DNA of 62,315 nucleotides from Pirellulaceae bacterium (GCA_028280445.1 JANQLU010000126.1:1-62315); one strand, 5' to 3'; positions 33,842-44,244 are shown, numbered from the stretch's first letter. The notes: generated by a model not told the origin, from the letters alone. Translations and numbers: made by a program.

Positions 33842-36025
33842 TTATTTCTTTTTTCCGCGGGCTTCGATAACATCCAGCACGCGCCCCAAGACGGCTTGCG
33901 ATTCCTTGGTCTCAAACTCGCTGGCGTTGTAGCGGCCATATTGAGTTTTGATTTCGCGAGTCGTCAACAGCGTACCGTGTTTTTTGACCGAAGCGGCAAA
34001 AGCGTCCGCGGCAGCAATTCGGTATTCGTTGGGTTGACCGGAATCATTGATGACTGTCAACAGCGCCTTTTGTGCGCTGGGAGTACCAAAACGACCCACG
34101 ACTGCGCTGAGGATTGGGCTCATCTCCGACGAAATCATTGCCGTTGCAATCTCGTTTTGATGATTGGCCAACTGATAAATTTTGCTCAGTTTCGGATCAG
34201 CCGAAATTTTGGCAATCCAATGAGCTGCTTCATAAGCCGCTTTCGAACGCTCAACGCCACCCACACGATTAATTCCATTGAGCGAAATCAATCGGTCAAT
34301 TTGACGGGCCAATAAACTTTCGTCGGTTGTCCAGCTCAAACCGATCAACAATGGATCTGTCCTGGCAATCCGCTGAACGCGACGGCGGTTTTCTTGGCGG
34401 GTGACAATGGCGATCGGTGTCCGGCGGGTTCGCCAATCATGCCGCAATTGTTGAACCAATTCAGCGTAGTCGGGCCAGTCGAGCGTGTCAGATACCATCA
34501 GGAATTCGACGTCCGATTGGAGGACCGCTTTTCGAAACAGCTGCTTTGAACTGGTCGCCAATTCGCCATCGAGTCCGACCCGCTGGAGTGCCGCAACCAT
34601 ATTTTGACCTTCGGCCGGTTGGACATGCCCGACAATGGTTTTGGGTCGGCCTGTCGAATTCACAATGTGCATCAACGATCGAGTTAAATGGCTGCTGCCG
34701 GGGTAAGCTTCGGTCGGCCCCAGTTTCATGATTGTTTCAGTCGCCGCGATTTGCAGACGAAGCTCGCCAAACGTCAATGCCCGAACCAATGGGCGAAAAC
34801 GGCCATTGGTCGAACGAACCAGCGATGCGTCGCCAATTTTGGCCAAGATTTCACAGGCTGCTACCGCAGCTGGCATCCGTTTTGAGTCCAACGCGTCAAC
34901 CAGAACGCGCTCAACATAGGCGACATCTTTAAACCGTTGATCATCCACCAAATCGAATTTCAGTGATCGGCTCAATCCACCGCGTGATTTCGCTGAACCC
35001 AAGTAACATATTCCGTACAAACGCTGATACGACTCTTTTTCTGGCTGACCTTTAAACAGCGCTGTGGCGCGTCGAAACGCTTCTTCGCGCGAAGCGACAT
35101 GGAGCGCCACTTTGGTTCCGACCAGTGCGTTGTTTTTCCAGTCCCAGACCCAAGCCTGATTGTTGGCGTCGCTCGCCATCGTGACCCGGTTGTACAAATA
35201 ATCTTGAGCGCTGCGAAAAACGGTGGTGTAAATTTGATTTTTAGTGGGAATGCGGCGCAACAATTTTTTTAGCGAGCGTTCGCAGATTTTTCGCATCGTC
35301 GCATCATTTTCACTGTTGATCCAACCGACCAACAACATTTGCAATGCTACTGGTGATTCCATTGACGCCAGTTGATCGGCGGCAACGACTCGCACGCGAC
35401 GCGACGGCGACAAGATGCTTGCGCACAATGGCCCTTCGGCATTGCTGCCCATCCGCCGTAAAGTACTGAACAAATATTTGTGTTCAGATTTGCGATTGTC
35501 GTCAGCCATTGCCGACAAAATCGCAGCGACTGCCGGCGGGCCAACATTTTGCAAATCAGCAATCGCTTGGGCACGTTTGACTTCATCGACATTGGACAGA
35601 TCTTTGACCAAATTGTTCAGCCGCATGGGATCTGAATTGATCTTTTTAATCACCGCAATAATCTTGTCAGCATACTGACGGTTTTCCGGAGCCAGTGCTG
35701 GACGCGTTGTCAGATCGAGTAAAAAAGCCGTCGAAAACTTTCGTTGCAGTTGATACCACTGGGCATCTGTCGCTTGAGCGGCAAGTAAACGTTGGAGATA
35801 AACTTTCGCCTCGTCCAGCCGCCCGATGTCGACCATAACTTGAACGGCCTGCGCTAAATCATCAATCGATTTTGGGTCGGATTGTCGAACCGACAAGACA
35901 ATCGGATTATCTTCTTTGGTTTGCGTGGCTTTGGCGTCGCCACCCTGCGCATGACAAATATCATTGTTCAGAATTGATCCGCAGGTCAAAACGAATCCAA
36001 TGATAAACAAGCAAAAAAGTCGCAT
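33842..36025 (-). CDS. Secreted HEAT-repeat protein with a receiver-like insert
   Basis: 727 residues from ATG 36025 (AAGGGA upstream). Signal peptide MRLFCLFIIGFVLTCGSILN. HEAT-like helical repeats (VDEVKRAQAIADLQNVGPPA, AVAAILSAMADDNRKSEHKY) follow in residues 120-450. Residues about 460-580 look like a response-regulator fold: TIVGHVQPAEGQNMVAALQR, then VEFLMVSDTLDWPDYAELVQ, then RRTPIAIVTRQENRRRVQRI, with no clear phospho-acceptor Asp pair. HEAT-like repeats resume to the end. A CheY-like fold in an exported protein would be unusual. The function is unknown. Confidence 0.65.
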   Translation of the reverse strand: MRLFCLFIIGFVLTCGSILNNDICHAQGGDAKATQTKEDNPIVLSVRQSDPKSIDDLAQAVQVMVDIGRLDEAKVYLQRLLAAQATDAQWYQLQRKFSTAFLLDLTTRPALAPENRQYADKIIAVIKKINSDPMRLNNLVKDLSNVDEVKRAQAIADLQNVGPPAVAAILSAMADDNRKSEHKYLFSTLRRMGSNAEGPLCASILSPSRRVRVVAADQLASMESPVALQMLLVGWINSENDATMRKICERSLKKLLRRIPTKNQIYTTVFRSAQDYLYNRVTMASDANNQAWVWDWKNNALVGTKVALHVASREEAFRRATALFKGQPEKESYQRLYGICYLGSAKSRGGLSRSLKFDLVDDQRFKDVAYVERVLVDALDSKRMPAAVAACEILAKIGDASLVRSTNGRFRPLVRALTFGELRLQIAATETIMKLGPTEAYPGSSHLTRSLMHIVNSTGRPKTIVGHVQPAEGQNMVAALQRVGLDGELATSSKQLFRKAVLQSDVEFLMVSDTLDWPDYAELVQQLRHDWRTRRTPIAIVTRQENRRRVQRIARTDPLLIGLSWTTDESLLARQIDRLISLNGINRVGGVERSKAAYEAAHWIAKISADPKLSKIYQLANHQNEIATAMISSEMSPILSAVVGRFGTPSAQKALLTVINDSGQPNEYRIAAADAFAASVKKHGTLLTTREIKTQYGRYNASEFETKESQAVLGRVLDVIEARGKKK

Positions 36026-36138
36026 AGATGTCCCTTGCATTCCCATCCGATTTGATATCGACGTTCAATTTTCAAACATCAAGCCATCCTAACAAGTTGA
36101 TGGCTCTACGGGTTTCACCAATAAACCGAATCGTCGAC

Positions 36139-37521
36139 TCATTTGACCGATAGTTGAGTCCGCCAGCGATCGATTTGTTTGGCAACTTCACCTGGCGCAC
36201 TGGAGCCGTAGCTTTTTAAGGCTTTTACGGCATTTTTGGCCCCCAACACATCATAAACAGAGGAATCGAGTGTGGGGTCGATTGCTTGAAAATCTTCCAA
36301 AGAAAGTTTCTCCAACGGAATCTGCATTTCCATTGCTTTCCGGACAATCGAACCTACCAAATGGTGGGCGGTTCGCTGCGGTTTTCCCTGTTTCATCAGG
36401 AATTCCATCAACGCTGTCGCATCCAAATAACCATCCGAAAGCCGAGATTCGATGCTTTTGACGTTCAGTTGCGCTCCGGCAACGATAGGTTCGGCCAATT
36501 GCAGGCAACCGATCGTCGTTTCGACCAAATCAAACAGAGCCGGTTTGTCCTCCTGGAGATCGCGGTTGTAAGCCAGCGGTAACCCTTTGACCAAGGTTAC
36601 CAGGGTCTGCAAATGGCCAACCGCCCGGGCTGATTTGCCGCGGGTCAATTCCAATACATCCGGATTGATTTTTTGTGGCATGATCGAGCTGCCGGTACAA
36701 AAATTCTGTGGCAGTTCAATAAAACCAAATTCGGAGGTCGACCACAGAATCCACTCTTCGGCCCATCCACTCAAATGCAAAACGATCGTGGTCAGGCAAA
36801 ATGCCGTTTCCAAGACAAAATCCCGGTCACTCGAAACATCGATGCTGTTAGCAGCAATACCCTCAAAACCCAGCTGCTCGGCGGTCAACTGCCGGTCGAT
36901 ATCCATCGATGTTCCAGCCACAGCCGCAGATCCCAGCGGACAGATATTGACACGTTTTCGACAATCCGCGAGGCGTTCGCGATCGCGTTGAAATTTCTCG
37001 CAATAGGCCAACCAGACATGGGGTGCCAGAACGGGTTGAGCGCGCTGCAAATGGGTGTAAGCCGGCAAGATGACTTCGGCATCTCGTTCACAGCGGCCCA
37101 CGAACGCTTGTTGTAACTGCAGCACCAGCGAGTCGATTTCGTCGATCTTGTCACGAATCCACAATCGCAAATCGGTGACGACTTGATCGTTACGACTGCG
37201 GGCTGTGTGCAATTTTCGACCAACATCACCCAGCCGCTCAATCAATGCCGCTTCGATGTTCATGTGAACATCTTCCAATTCCTGTTTCCAGACAAACGTA
37301 CCGGACGAAATCTCGTCCCCAATGGCCTGCAGTGTCGATTCGATGTTTTTCGCTTCGTCGTCAGTCAATACATTTTGGGCTGCCAACATTTGCGCATGGG
37401 CAATCGATGCGCGGATATCGTGCATATACAACTTGCAATCAAACGAAATGCTCTCGGTAAAACGCTCGACTCGTTTGTCGACGGATTCTGCAAAAGCACC
37501 GCTGCGACTCAAACTGTCCAA
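36139..37521 (-). CDS. argH: Argininosuccinate lyase
   Basis: About 460 residues. It cleaves argininosuccinate to arginine and fumarate, the last step of arginine synthesis. The fumarase/lyase signature GSSIMPQKINPDVLELTRGK is present, with VHMNIEAALIERLGDVGRKL, TARSRNDQVVTDLRLW, and AYTHLQRAQPVLAPHVWLAY. The C-terminal KQIDRWRTQLSVK is typical. The start is TTG; I prefer 37521, which has GGGGA five bases upstream, over TTG 37533. No arginine gene is adjacent. Confidence 0.92.
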   Translation of the reverse strand: MDSLSRSGAFAESVDKRVERFTESISFDCKLYMHDIRASIAHAQMLAAQNVLTDDEAKNIESTLQAIGDEISSGTFVWKQELEDVHMNIEAALIERLGDVGRKLHTARSRNDQVVTDLRLWIRDKIDEIDSLVLQLQQAFVGRCERDAEVILPAYTHLQRAQPVLAPHVWLAYCEKFQRDRERLADCRKRVNICPLGSAAVAGTSMDIDRQLTAEQLGFEGIAANSIDVSSDRDFVLETAFCLTTIVLHLSGWAEEWILWSTSEFGFIELPQNFCTGSSIMPQKINPDVLELTRGKSARAVGHLQTLVTLVKGLPLAYNRDLQEDKPALFDLVETTIGCLQLAEPIVAGAQLNVKSIESRLSDGYLDATALMEFLMKQGKPQRTAHHLVGSIVRKAMEMQIPLEKLSLEDFQAIDPTLDSSVYDVLGAKNAVKALKSYGSSAPGEVAKQIDRWRTQLSVK

Positions 37522-37765
37522 ATTATTCCCCAAAAATTAAATCAATGGCGACTCGCCGAACTATCAAAATGGTATTCGAAGGCGCTTGCGACCGTCAACG
37601 AACCGGCGACCAAACAATATTCGGTTCGAGAAATTCCGTCCCAACAATGGCGTTTGTTCCCAAGCTAACATGGTACTACCAACAAAAAATGGCTTGTTAT
37701 ATCCGATCTACCGAACAATACTTATTTGATCGCCCTCGCAATTCCTTCCCTTTTAGAATTCTGTC

Positions 37766-38413
37766 ATGTCAGCTTTTTCCAAGCACGTGAAGCTCGGTAT
37801 TTTCTCCTTGATTCTGTTCGTTCTGGCCACACCTATCAATGGACAAACGGATTCCAAAACGGCTACGAAATCGAAGCAAACCAAAAAATTTGTCTCGCAA
37901 GCAGGCGGATTCGAAATCGAACATCACGACTTTAAAGAACGGGTCTTGCGACCGAAATCGGAAAACGGTGAAAAACTGGAAATTCGTCTTTTTCAAGCTA
38001 ATTCTGCTGACAAAAAATTTACCTGGATCGTCAGCTACCACGATTTGCCAAAAAAACCTGTGGGTGCCGAAGAAATAAAAAAGGTGCTCGATCGGTCCAT
38101 TGTCGGCGCAGTGGATTCTGTCGAAGGATTTGGAATCGCTCACAAAACGATCCGTTTGCAGAAACATCCGGGGCGCTATCTCGAATATGGAGCGACACGA
38201 AGCGGTCAGGAGATACGAGGGACGAGCCACATTTTTATTCGTGATGGCCGACTGTATTTCGTCGTCTACAGCACGACCAAAGAAAAATTTGACAAAGAGC
38301 AGGCAAATGCATTTTTGAAAACTTTCCGATTCATCGAAATCAAAAAACCGAAAGGGCAAAACACAACCCCAAAAGGGGCAAAAAAATCAAAGACTTTGCC
38401 ATCGCGTCCATAG
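37766..38413 (+). CDS. Secreted protein of unknown function
   Basis: 215 residues. Signal peptide from MSAFSKHVKLGIFSLILFVL to INGQ. The mature part is beta-rich: FVSQAGGFEIEHHDFKERV, KFTWIVSYHDLPKKPVGAEE, SHIFIRDGRLYFVVYSTTKE, and a Lys-rich C-terminal tail of 30 residues. The FIRDGRLYFVV segment resembles a PsbP/MOG1-like fold, but I would not assign it. It sits alone between argH and carB. Confidence 0.6.
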   Translation: MSAFSKHVKLGIFSLILFVLATPINGQTDSKTATKSKQTKKFVSQAGGFEIEHHDFKERVLRPKSENGEKLEIRLFQANSADKKFTWIVSYHDLPKKPVGAEEIKKVLDRSIVGAVDSVEGFGIAHKTIRLQKHPGRYLEYGATRSGQEIRGTSHIFIRDGRLYFVVYSTTKEKFDKEQANAFLKTFRFIEIKKPKGQNTTPKGAKKSKTLPSRP

Positions 38414-38548
38414 AAAAAATCTCACGAATCTGACAAAGAAGAAATAGGTTTTGGACACTTGCGGGTCCGGCCTCAAAATTGGTACCTTTGAGAAATTTGT
38501 TTTTCTGCAACTCTTTGCTGCTCTGGCGGCATCCAAAGGACCCAAATC

Positions 38549-41500
38549 GTGCCACGACGCGACGACATCAAAAAAATTCTACTCATCGGTTCTGGCCCGA
38601 TTGTGATCGGCCAGGCCTGCGAGTTCGACTATTCCGGTACCCAAGCGTGCAAAGCATTGCGCGAAGAAGGGTATGAGGTCGTTCTGGTCAATTCCAATCC
38701 CGCGACCATCATGACGGATCCGGCAACTGCCGACGGAACCTATATCGAGCCACTGACTTGGGAGATTATCGAGAAAGTTATCGACAAAGAGCGACCCGAT
38801 GCATTGTTGCCAACATTGGGCGGCCAAACGGGTCTGAATCTGGCGATGGAACTGGCTGAACACGGTGTGTTGGAAAAATACAACGTGGAAATGATTGGCG
38901 CAAATGCCGCCGTCATCGCCAAAGCCGAAGAGCGCGAACAATTCAAAGACGCAATGGAAAAAATTGGTCTGGAAGTTTGCAAAGGTGAAATTGTCCGCTC
39001 GCTGGATCGCGCACGTGAAGTCATCGAAGGCATCGGTTTACCCTGCGTCGTCCGTCCAAGTTTTACGCTGGGCGGTTCCGGCAGTGCGATCGCCTACAAT
39101 CGCGACGAGTTTGATCAATTGGTCCGGCGCGGGCTCGATCAATCTCCGGTGACAGAAGTATTGATCGAAGAATCCATCATCGGATGGAAAGAATACGAGA
39201 TGGAAGTGATGCGCGACATGGATGACAATGTCGTGATCATTTGTTCGATCGAAAATTTTGATCCGATGGGCATTCACACTGGCGATTCCATTACCGTCGC
39301 CCCAGCCCAGACGTTGACGGACAAAGAGTATCAACGAATGCGCGACGCCAGCCTGCAAATCATTCGCGAAATCGGCGTCGAAACCGGTGGCTCGAATATC
39401 CAGTTTGCGACTAATCCGAAAACGGGCCGGATGATTGTCATCGAAATGAACCCTCGCGTCAGCCGTTCGAGTGCCTTGGCTTCGAAAGCCACCGGATTTC
39501 CGATTGCCAAAATCGCAGCCAAACTTGCTGTCGGCTATCGGCTTTGGGAATTGCCCAACGATATCACACGTCAGACCAAGGCCTGTTTTGAGCCGGCGAT
39601 CGACTACGTCGTCACAAAAATTCCTCGTTTTGCTTTTGAAAAATTTCCCGAAGCAGATGCCACATTGATGACGCAGATGAAAAGCGTCGGTGAAACGATG
39701 GCCATCGGCCGCACGTTCAAAGAATCATTTCAAAAAGCGCTGCGGGGACTGGAAGTTGGCAGTTTTGGGTTCGGGTCGGACAACAAAGATCTCTGGGGTA
39801 CCGAGCAACAACCGGACCACGACAAGATTCGGGCTAAGCTTGCAACGCCCAACGATGAACGGCCCTGGTATATCCGCTATGCACTCAAAAGTGGCATGAC
39901 GATCGAGGATATTCACGAACTGACTTTGATTGACCCGTGGTTTCTCGATCAACTGGCCGAAATCGTGGAATTCGAAGATTTTCTGAGAGCGGCCGAATCG
40001 TTCGAATCACTGGACGTTGCCGTCATCAAGCGGGCAAAACAACTTGGGTTTTCGGATCGACAATTGGCAATCATTTTCGATTCTACTGATACTCACATTC
40101 GAGCCCATCGTAAAAAAATGGGTATCGTGGCGACGTTCAAATCGGTGGATACATGTGCCGCCGAATTTGAGGCCTACACTCCCTATTTTTATTCGACTTA
40201 CGAAGACGAAGATGAAACTCCTGAAAAATCTGAGAAACAACGCATCATCATTCTCGGAGGGGGGCCCAATCGCATCGGACAAGGAATTGAGTTCGACTAC
40301 TGTTGTTGCCATGCCAGCTATGCGTTGAGAGAACTCGGGATCGAATCGGTAATGATCAATTCGAACCCGGAAACTGTCAGCACCGATTACGACACCAGCG
40401 ATCTGTTGTTTTTTGAACCGTTGACAGCCGAAGACGTGTTGAACATTTGCGATCGCGTTCAGCCGGATGGAGTCATCGTTCAATTTGGTGGCCAAACTCC
40501 ATTGAATCTTGCCCGGGCACTCGAAACAGCGGGTGTTCCCATTATCGGAACCAGCGTTGATACGATCGAAGCCGCCGAAGACCGCGAAAAATTTCAACAG
40601 CTACTCGAACGGCTCGATCTCAAACAACCAGCCAACGGGATCGCGCGAACGATGAACGAAGCCCGGACGGTGGCTGCCGAAGTCGGTTTTCCAGCATTGG
40701 TTCGCCCAAGTTTCGTTCTTGGCGGTCGCGCCATGGAAATCTGCTATGACCAGCAACAGTTCGAACGGTTCGTCGCCGAAGCGTTTGTGGTTGCCCAGGG
40801 CCAACCGGTTTTAATTGACCGATTTCTCGAGGATGCCATCGAGGTCGATGTCGACTGTATCAGTGACGGCACTGACGTCATTGTCTCGGGCATCATGGAA
40901 CACATCGAGGAAGCGGGTGTGCACAGCGGTGATTCCGCTTGTGCGATTCCGCCTTACAGTTTGCCGGGACCGATTGTCGACGAAATTCGTCAGGCAACGA
41001 TTGCGATGGCGAAATACTTGAAGGTGGTCGGTTTGATGAACGTCCAATTCGCCGTCAAGCGCGACGAGGACGGACAACATGTGTATGTTCTGGAAGTCAA
41101 TCCGCGTGCCAGTCGTACCGTCCCGTTTGTGGCCAAAGCGACCGGCCTCCCAATCGCCAACATTGCCGCCAAAGTGATGACTGGTGAAACACTTGCCGAA
41201 CTCAATGTGACCAGCGAGCCGATTCCGGCGCATGTTTCGATTAAAGAAAGTGTGTTTCCATTCCGCAAATTTGTCGGCGTCGATATTGTGCTGGGCCCCG
41301 AGATGCGCAGCACTGGCGAAGTGATGGGGATCAGCCCGCGTTTTTCAATGGCTTTTGCGAAATGCCAATTGGCGGCAGGAGTCGTATTGCCCGCATCAGG
41401 TCGAATTTTTGTCAGCGTCTCGCAACCTCACAAAGAAAAAGTTCGGATATTGGCCAAAGAGCTTCACGAGATGGGCTATGAAATTTTGAGTACCGAGGGA

Positions 41501-41815
41501 ACCGCCAAAACGCTGGAAGCGGACGGTATTCCTGTGGAGCGCGTTAAAAAATTAATCGAAGGCCATCCGAATTTGATCGACCATCTCAAAAACGAAGCGG
41601 TCGATCTGGTTTTGAACACTCCCAGCGGAAAAGGCGCTCGAACAGACGAAGGAAAAATTCGCGCAGCCGCAGTTCAACACGGCGTTCCCTGTATCACCAC
41701 CATCCAGGCCGCCGAAGCCGCCGTCCGCGCCATGCGTGCCCTCCGCGACAACGGCATGACCGTTCAATCGCTGCAAGATCGTTTCGCAGAACAAAAAATC
41801 GAAACGGCCAGTTGA
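38549..41815 (+). CDS. carB: Carbamoyl phosphate synthase large subunit
   Basis: 1088 residues from a GTG start, with AAAGGA eight bases upstream. There are two ATP-grasp halves: the first starts KKILLIGSGPIVIGQACEFD with EMNPRVSRSSALASKATGFP; the second has IIILGGGPNRIGQGIEFDYC and EVNPRASRTVPFVAKATGLP. The C-terminal regulatory MGS domain starts near GRIFVSVSQPHKEKVRILAK. It makes carbamoyl phosphate from bicarbonate, glutamine-derived ammonia and two ATP for arginine and pyrimidine synthesis. carA is not adjacent. Length and motifs are normal. Confidence 0.95.
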   Translation: MPRRDDIKKILLIGSGPIVIGQACEFDYSGTQACKALREEGYEVVLVNSNPATIMTDPATADGTYIEPLTWEIIEKVIDKERPDALLPTLGGQTGLNLAMELAEHGVLEKYNVEMIGANAAVIAKAEEREQFKDAMEKIGLEVCKGEIVRSLDRAREVIEGIGLPCVVRPSFTLGGSGSAIAYNRDEFDQLVRRGLDQSPVTEVLIEESIIGWKEYEMEVMRDMDDNVVIICSIENFDPMGIHTGDSITVAPAQTLTDKEYQRMRDASLQIIREIGVETGGSNIQFATNPKTGRMIVIEMNPRVSRSSALASKATGFPIAKIAAKLAVGYRLWELPNDITRQTKACFEPAIDYVVTKIPRFAFEKFPEADATLMTQMKSVGETMAIGRTFKESFQKALRGLEVGSFGFGSDNKDLWGTEQQPDHDKIRAKLATPNDERPWYIRYALKSGMTIEDIHELTLIDPWFLDQLAEIVEFEDFLRAAESFESLDVAVIKRAKQLGFSDRQLAIIFDSTDTHIRAHRKKMGIVATFKSVDTCAAEFEAYTPYFYSTYEDEDETPEKSEKQRIIILGGGPNRIGQGIEFDYCCCHASYALRELGIESVMINSNPETVSTDYDTSDLLFFEPLTAEDVLNICDRVQPDGVIVQFGGQTPLNLARALETAGVPIIGTSVDTIEAAEDREKFQQLLERLDLKQPANGIARTMNEARTVAAEVGFPALVRPSFVLGGRAMEICYDQQQFERFVAEAFVVAQGQPVLIDRFLEDAIEVDVDCISDGTDVIVSGIMEHIEEAGVHSGDSACAIPPYSLPGPIVDEIRQATIAMAKYLKVVGLMNVQFAVKRDEDGQHVYVLEVNPRASRTVPFVAKATGLPIANIAAKVMTGETLAELNVTSEPIPAHVSIKESVFPFRKFVGVDIVLGPEMRSTGEVMGISPRFSMAFAKCQLAAGVVLPASGRIFVSVSQPHKEKVRILAKELHEMGYEILSTEGTAKTLEADGIPVERVKKLIEGHPNLIDHLKNEAVDLVLNTPSGKGARTDEGKIRAAAVQHGVPCITTIQAAEAAVRAMRALRDNGMTVQSLQDRFAEQKIETAS

Positions 41816-42097
41816 TCATCTCTGTGTCTCGATACAGCACAAGGTTCGAAACGCAGACGAATTCTTCGCGGCGGGTCCCACAATGTGAACAGTTTTTTAC
41901 CCGCGATGAGTTGGCGAACCAATTTGTTGACAACTGATCAAAAGGCATTAAGAATTGCTCATGAACCCCTTGTCCTATTGCATCTAGTCCGATGCGATAA
42001 CAAACCATCCCGCCGAACGTTGACAGCGGTTCTTTTCATTTTTGTTTGATTTGATCTCATCACATGAACCAGAAATTTGTTCAGTCAGTTTACTCAT

Positions 42098-43549
42098 ATG
42101 AGAAATGAAATGATCAAAAAGAAACACAACACTTATTTGCTGTTATCTGTATTACTTTTCTTGTTTTGTCAGGAAGCGAAAGGAACGGACTTAAAAGCCA
42201 GCCGCTTAAACATCATCTTTATCATGAGCGACGACCATTGTCTCAATGGCACGGGATGTTACGGCAGCAAAGTAGTAAAAACACCTTGTATTGACAAACT
42301 CGCCAGTCAGGGGATGAGGTTTACAAATATGTGTGTCACCAATTCCCTCTGTGGTCCTTCGAGAGCGGTGTTGCTGACAGGAAAGATGAATCATCTCAAT
42401 GGATTTACTTCCAATCGATCTACTTTTGATGGAGATCAGTTAACCTTTCCAAAGCTCTTGCAGAAAGCGGGGTACACCACAGCTCTGATCGGCAAATGGC
42501 ATCTCAAGTCGGAGCCTCAGGGCTTCGATCATTTCAATGTGATCAAGGGCCAAGGCTCCTATTTCAAATGTCTGATGCGTACCAAGGAAACCCGGTGGAC
42601 AAAAACCGATGGCTATCTCACCGATGTGATCACGGATCTGAGTATCGATTGGCTGAAAAACAGAAAAGACGATAAACCGTTCTGTTTAATGGTGCATCAC
42701 AAAGCCCCTCACGGTCCTGACCACCATAAAGCCGAGCACAAAAAACTATTCAAAAATGATACCATCGTAGAACCTCCAACTCTCTACGACAAATGGGAAA
42801 GCCGCGATCCCCTGCGAACCCTTTCCTGTCCATCCTCCAAGTTGATGAGCTGCAATTGGAGTCAGTACGCGCCGCTTTTCAAGACTTTGCCGCGTGAAAA
42901 AAATAAACGGGTCAAAACCTTTTATCAGACATTTATCAAGGGATACAAAAGACTGATGGTGTCTCTTGACGAGAACGTCGGTCGTTTGTTGAACTATATC
43001 GATTCCACCCCTTTGAAAAAAAACACGATAGTGATTTACACATCTGACAATGGTTTTTTTCTTGGAGAACACGGGATGTTCAACAAAATGTGGATGTATA
43101 GAGAATCATTAAAAGTGCCTTTGATTGTGAGACTACCGGGCGTGATCCAGGCGGGCTCAGTAAATCATCATTTTGTCAGCAACCTGGATTTTTCTGCCAG
43201 TTTTCTGGACCTGGCGGGGGCCAAAAAAGCACCTGACATGCAGGGGCAATCCTTTCTTTCTTTACTTCAGGGGAAAAGCCCCAAAGATTGGCGACAGGAT
43301 CATTACTATCACTACATTCGCGGAGAAAACCTTCCAGAACACTACGGGGTTGTGAATCACAATTACAAGCTGATCCATTTCCCGAAATTCCAAAACGGTG
43401 ATTACTGGGAACTTTTTGATTTAAAGAAAGACCCTGGTGAGATGAAAAATATTTATCAAGAACAGAAAAAATTTGAAACAGTAAAGAAACTCAAGGCGCG
43501 CCTTCAGTCTTTGAGAAAAAAATATCGAGAGTCAGAAAAGCAAAAATAA
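42098..43549 (+). CDS. Sulfatase (formylglycine-dependent)
   Basis: About 483 residues with an N-terminal signal (KKKHNTYLLLSVLLFLFCQE). The sulfatase signature NSLCGPSRAVLLTGKMNHLN carries the C-x-P-S-R motif, whose Cys is converted to formylglycine. NIIFIMSDDHCLNGTGCYG supplies the metal-binding Asp pair, and LIGKWHLK and IVIYTSDNGFFLGEHGMFNK are family motifs. It likely removes sulfate from algal or matrix polysaccharides outside the cytoplasm. The codons differ from neighbours: many AGA and AGG arginines. ATG 42110 is an alternative start. No sulfatase-maturing enzyme gene is in the window. Confidence 0.88.
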   Translation: MRNEMIKKKHNTYLLLSVLLFLFCQEAKGTDLKASRLNIIFIMSDDHCLNGTGCYGSKVVKTPCIDKLASQGMRFTNMCVTNSLCGPSRAVLLTGKMNHLNGFTSNRSTFDGDQLTFPKLLQKAGYTTALIGKWHLKSEPQGFDHFNVIKGQGSYFKCLMRTKETRWTKTDGYLTDVITDLSIDWLKNRKDDKPFCLMVHHKAPHGPDHHKAEHKKLFKNDTIVEPPTLYDKWESRDPLRTLSCPSSKLMSCNWSQYAPLFKTLPREKNKRVKTFYQTFIKGYKRLMVSLDENVGRLLNYIDSTPLKKNTIVIYTSDNGFFLGEHGMFNKMWMYRESLKVPLIVRLPGVIQAGSVNHHFVSNLDFSASFLDLAGAKKAPDMQGQSFLSLLQGKSPKDWRQDHYYHYIRGENLPEHYGVVNHNYKLIHFPKFQNGDYWELFDLKKDPGEMKNIYQEQKKFETVKKLKARLQSLRKKYRESEKQK

Positions 43550-43560
43550 AAAGTCGGATT

Positions 43561-43624
43561 GGCCGGTGGGAACCGGCCCTCCGTCTGCCTAACGTGGTCC
43601 CTCGCTGACGCTTCGGGTTATGAT
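43561..43624. repeat. Family A arm and family D right arm
   Basis: GGCCGGTGGGAACCGGCCCT (43561-43580) lies 11 bp after the sulfatase stop. A family D right arm (GTGGTCCCTCGCTGACGCTT, then CGGGTTATGATTT) follows before the lipoprotein gene. Both are unpaired single arms. Confidence 0.75.
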
Positions 43625-43657
43625 TTGACACTTAAAACACCAACACCAGAAATTACG

Positions 43658-44182
43658 ATGAAAACAAAATTCAAAAATGTACTCTTGCTTGCCTTGATCT
43701 CATTTGTCGTCACAGCAACGAGTTGTACCAAGAAAGAAACAACTAAAACGACCTTCGATGCCGCGGATCTGGCCGGAACTTGGAAAGGCGATTTTGAAAA
43801 ATCCTGGGAAGTCTCCAAAGATGATTTCATGGCAGATACAATCCGCGGAGAAGATGCGTATCCCAAAGATAAATCTGCCAAAGAGAAAATTGTCCGTCAG
43901 GAAATTGAGCCGATTGTTTCCGGAATGGTTTGCGAGTTTGGCAACGACGGAAAATTCAAAGGCCAAGTCATGGGTGATAAGCTTCGCGGAAAATACGAAG
44001 CGGCAAAAGAAGACAGCAATTCATTCGCGGTCACGGTTTCATTACCTACGCGAAAACGGCCCTACCAGAAAAATCCAACTCCAGAACGAAAATTGAAACT
44101 TGAAATCGAATTTCTCAATCAAGATTTGATCTTGGTTCGAATCGATAATGTTGCCATCGCGTATACACGCTCCAAAAACTGA
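43658..44182 (+). CDS. Lipocalin-like lipoprotein
   Basis: 174 residues from MKTKFKNVLLLALISFVVTA then TSCTKK: a lipoprotein signal with ATSC lipobox. The mature part starts with DLAGTWKGDFEKSWEVSK, a D-L-x-G-x-W motif seen in lipocalin-like proteins, and continues with beta strands (GKFKGQVMGDKLRGKYEA, LKLEIEFLNQDLILVRIDN). The substrate is unknown. The next minus-strand gene at 44390 has a similar DLSGAW start, so the two may be distant paralogs. Confidence 0.6.
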   Translation: MKTKFKNVLLLALISFVVTATSCTKKETTKTTFDAADLAGTWKGDFEKSWEVSKDDFMADTIRGEDAYPKDKSAKEKIVRQEIEPIVSGMVCEFGNDGKFKGQVMGDKLRGKYEAAKEDSNSFAVTVSLPTRKRPYQKNPTPERKLKLEIEFLNQDLILVRIDNVAIAYTRSKN

Positions 44183-44244
44183 CCAAGATTTTGCATCAAG
44201 GGTTATCGCTTTGATTGGGTTAACGACTGTTGAGATCGATACAT

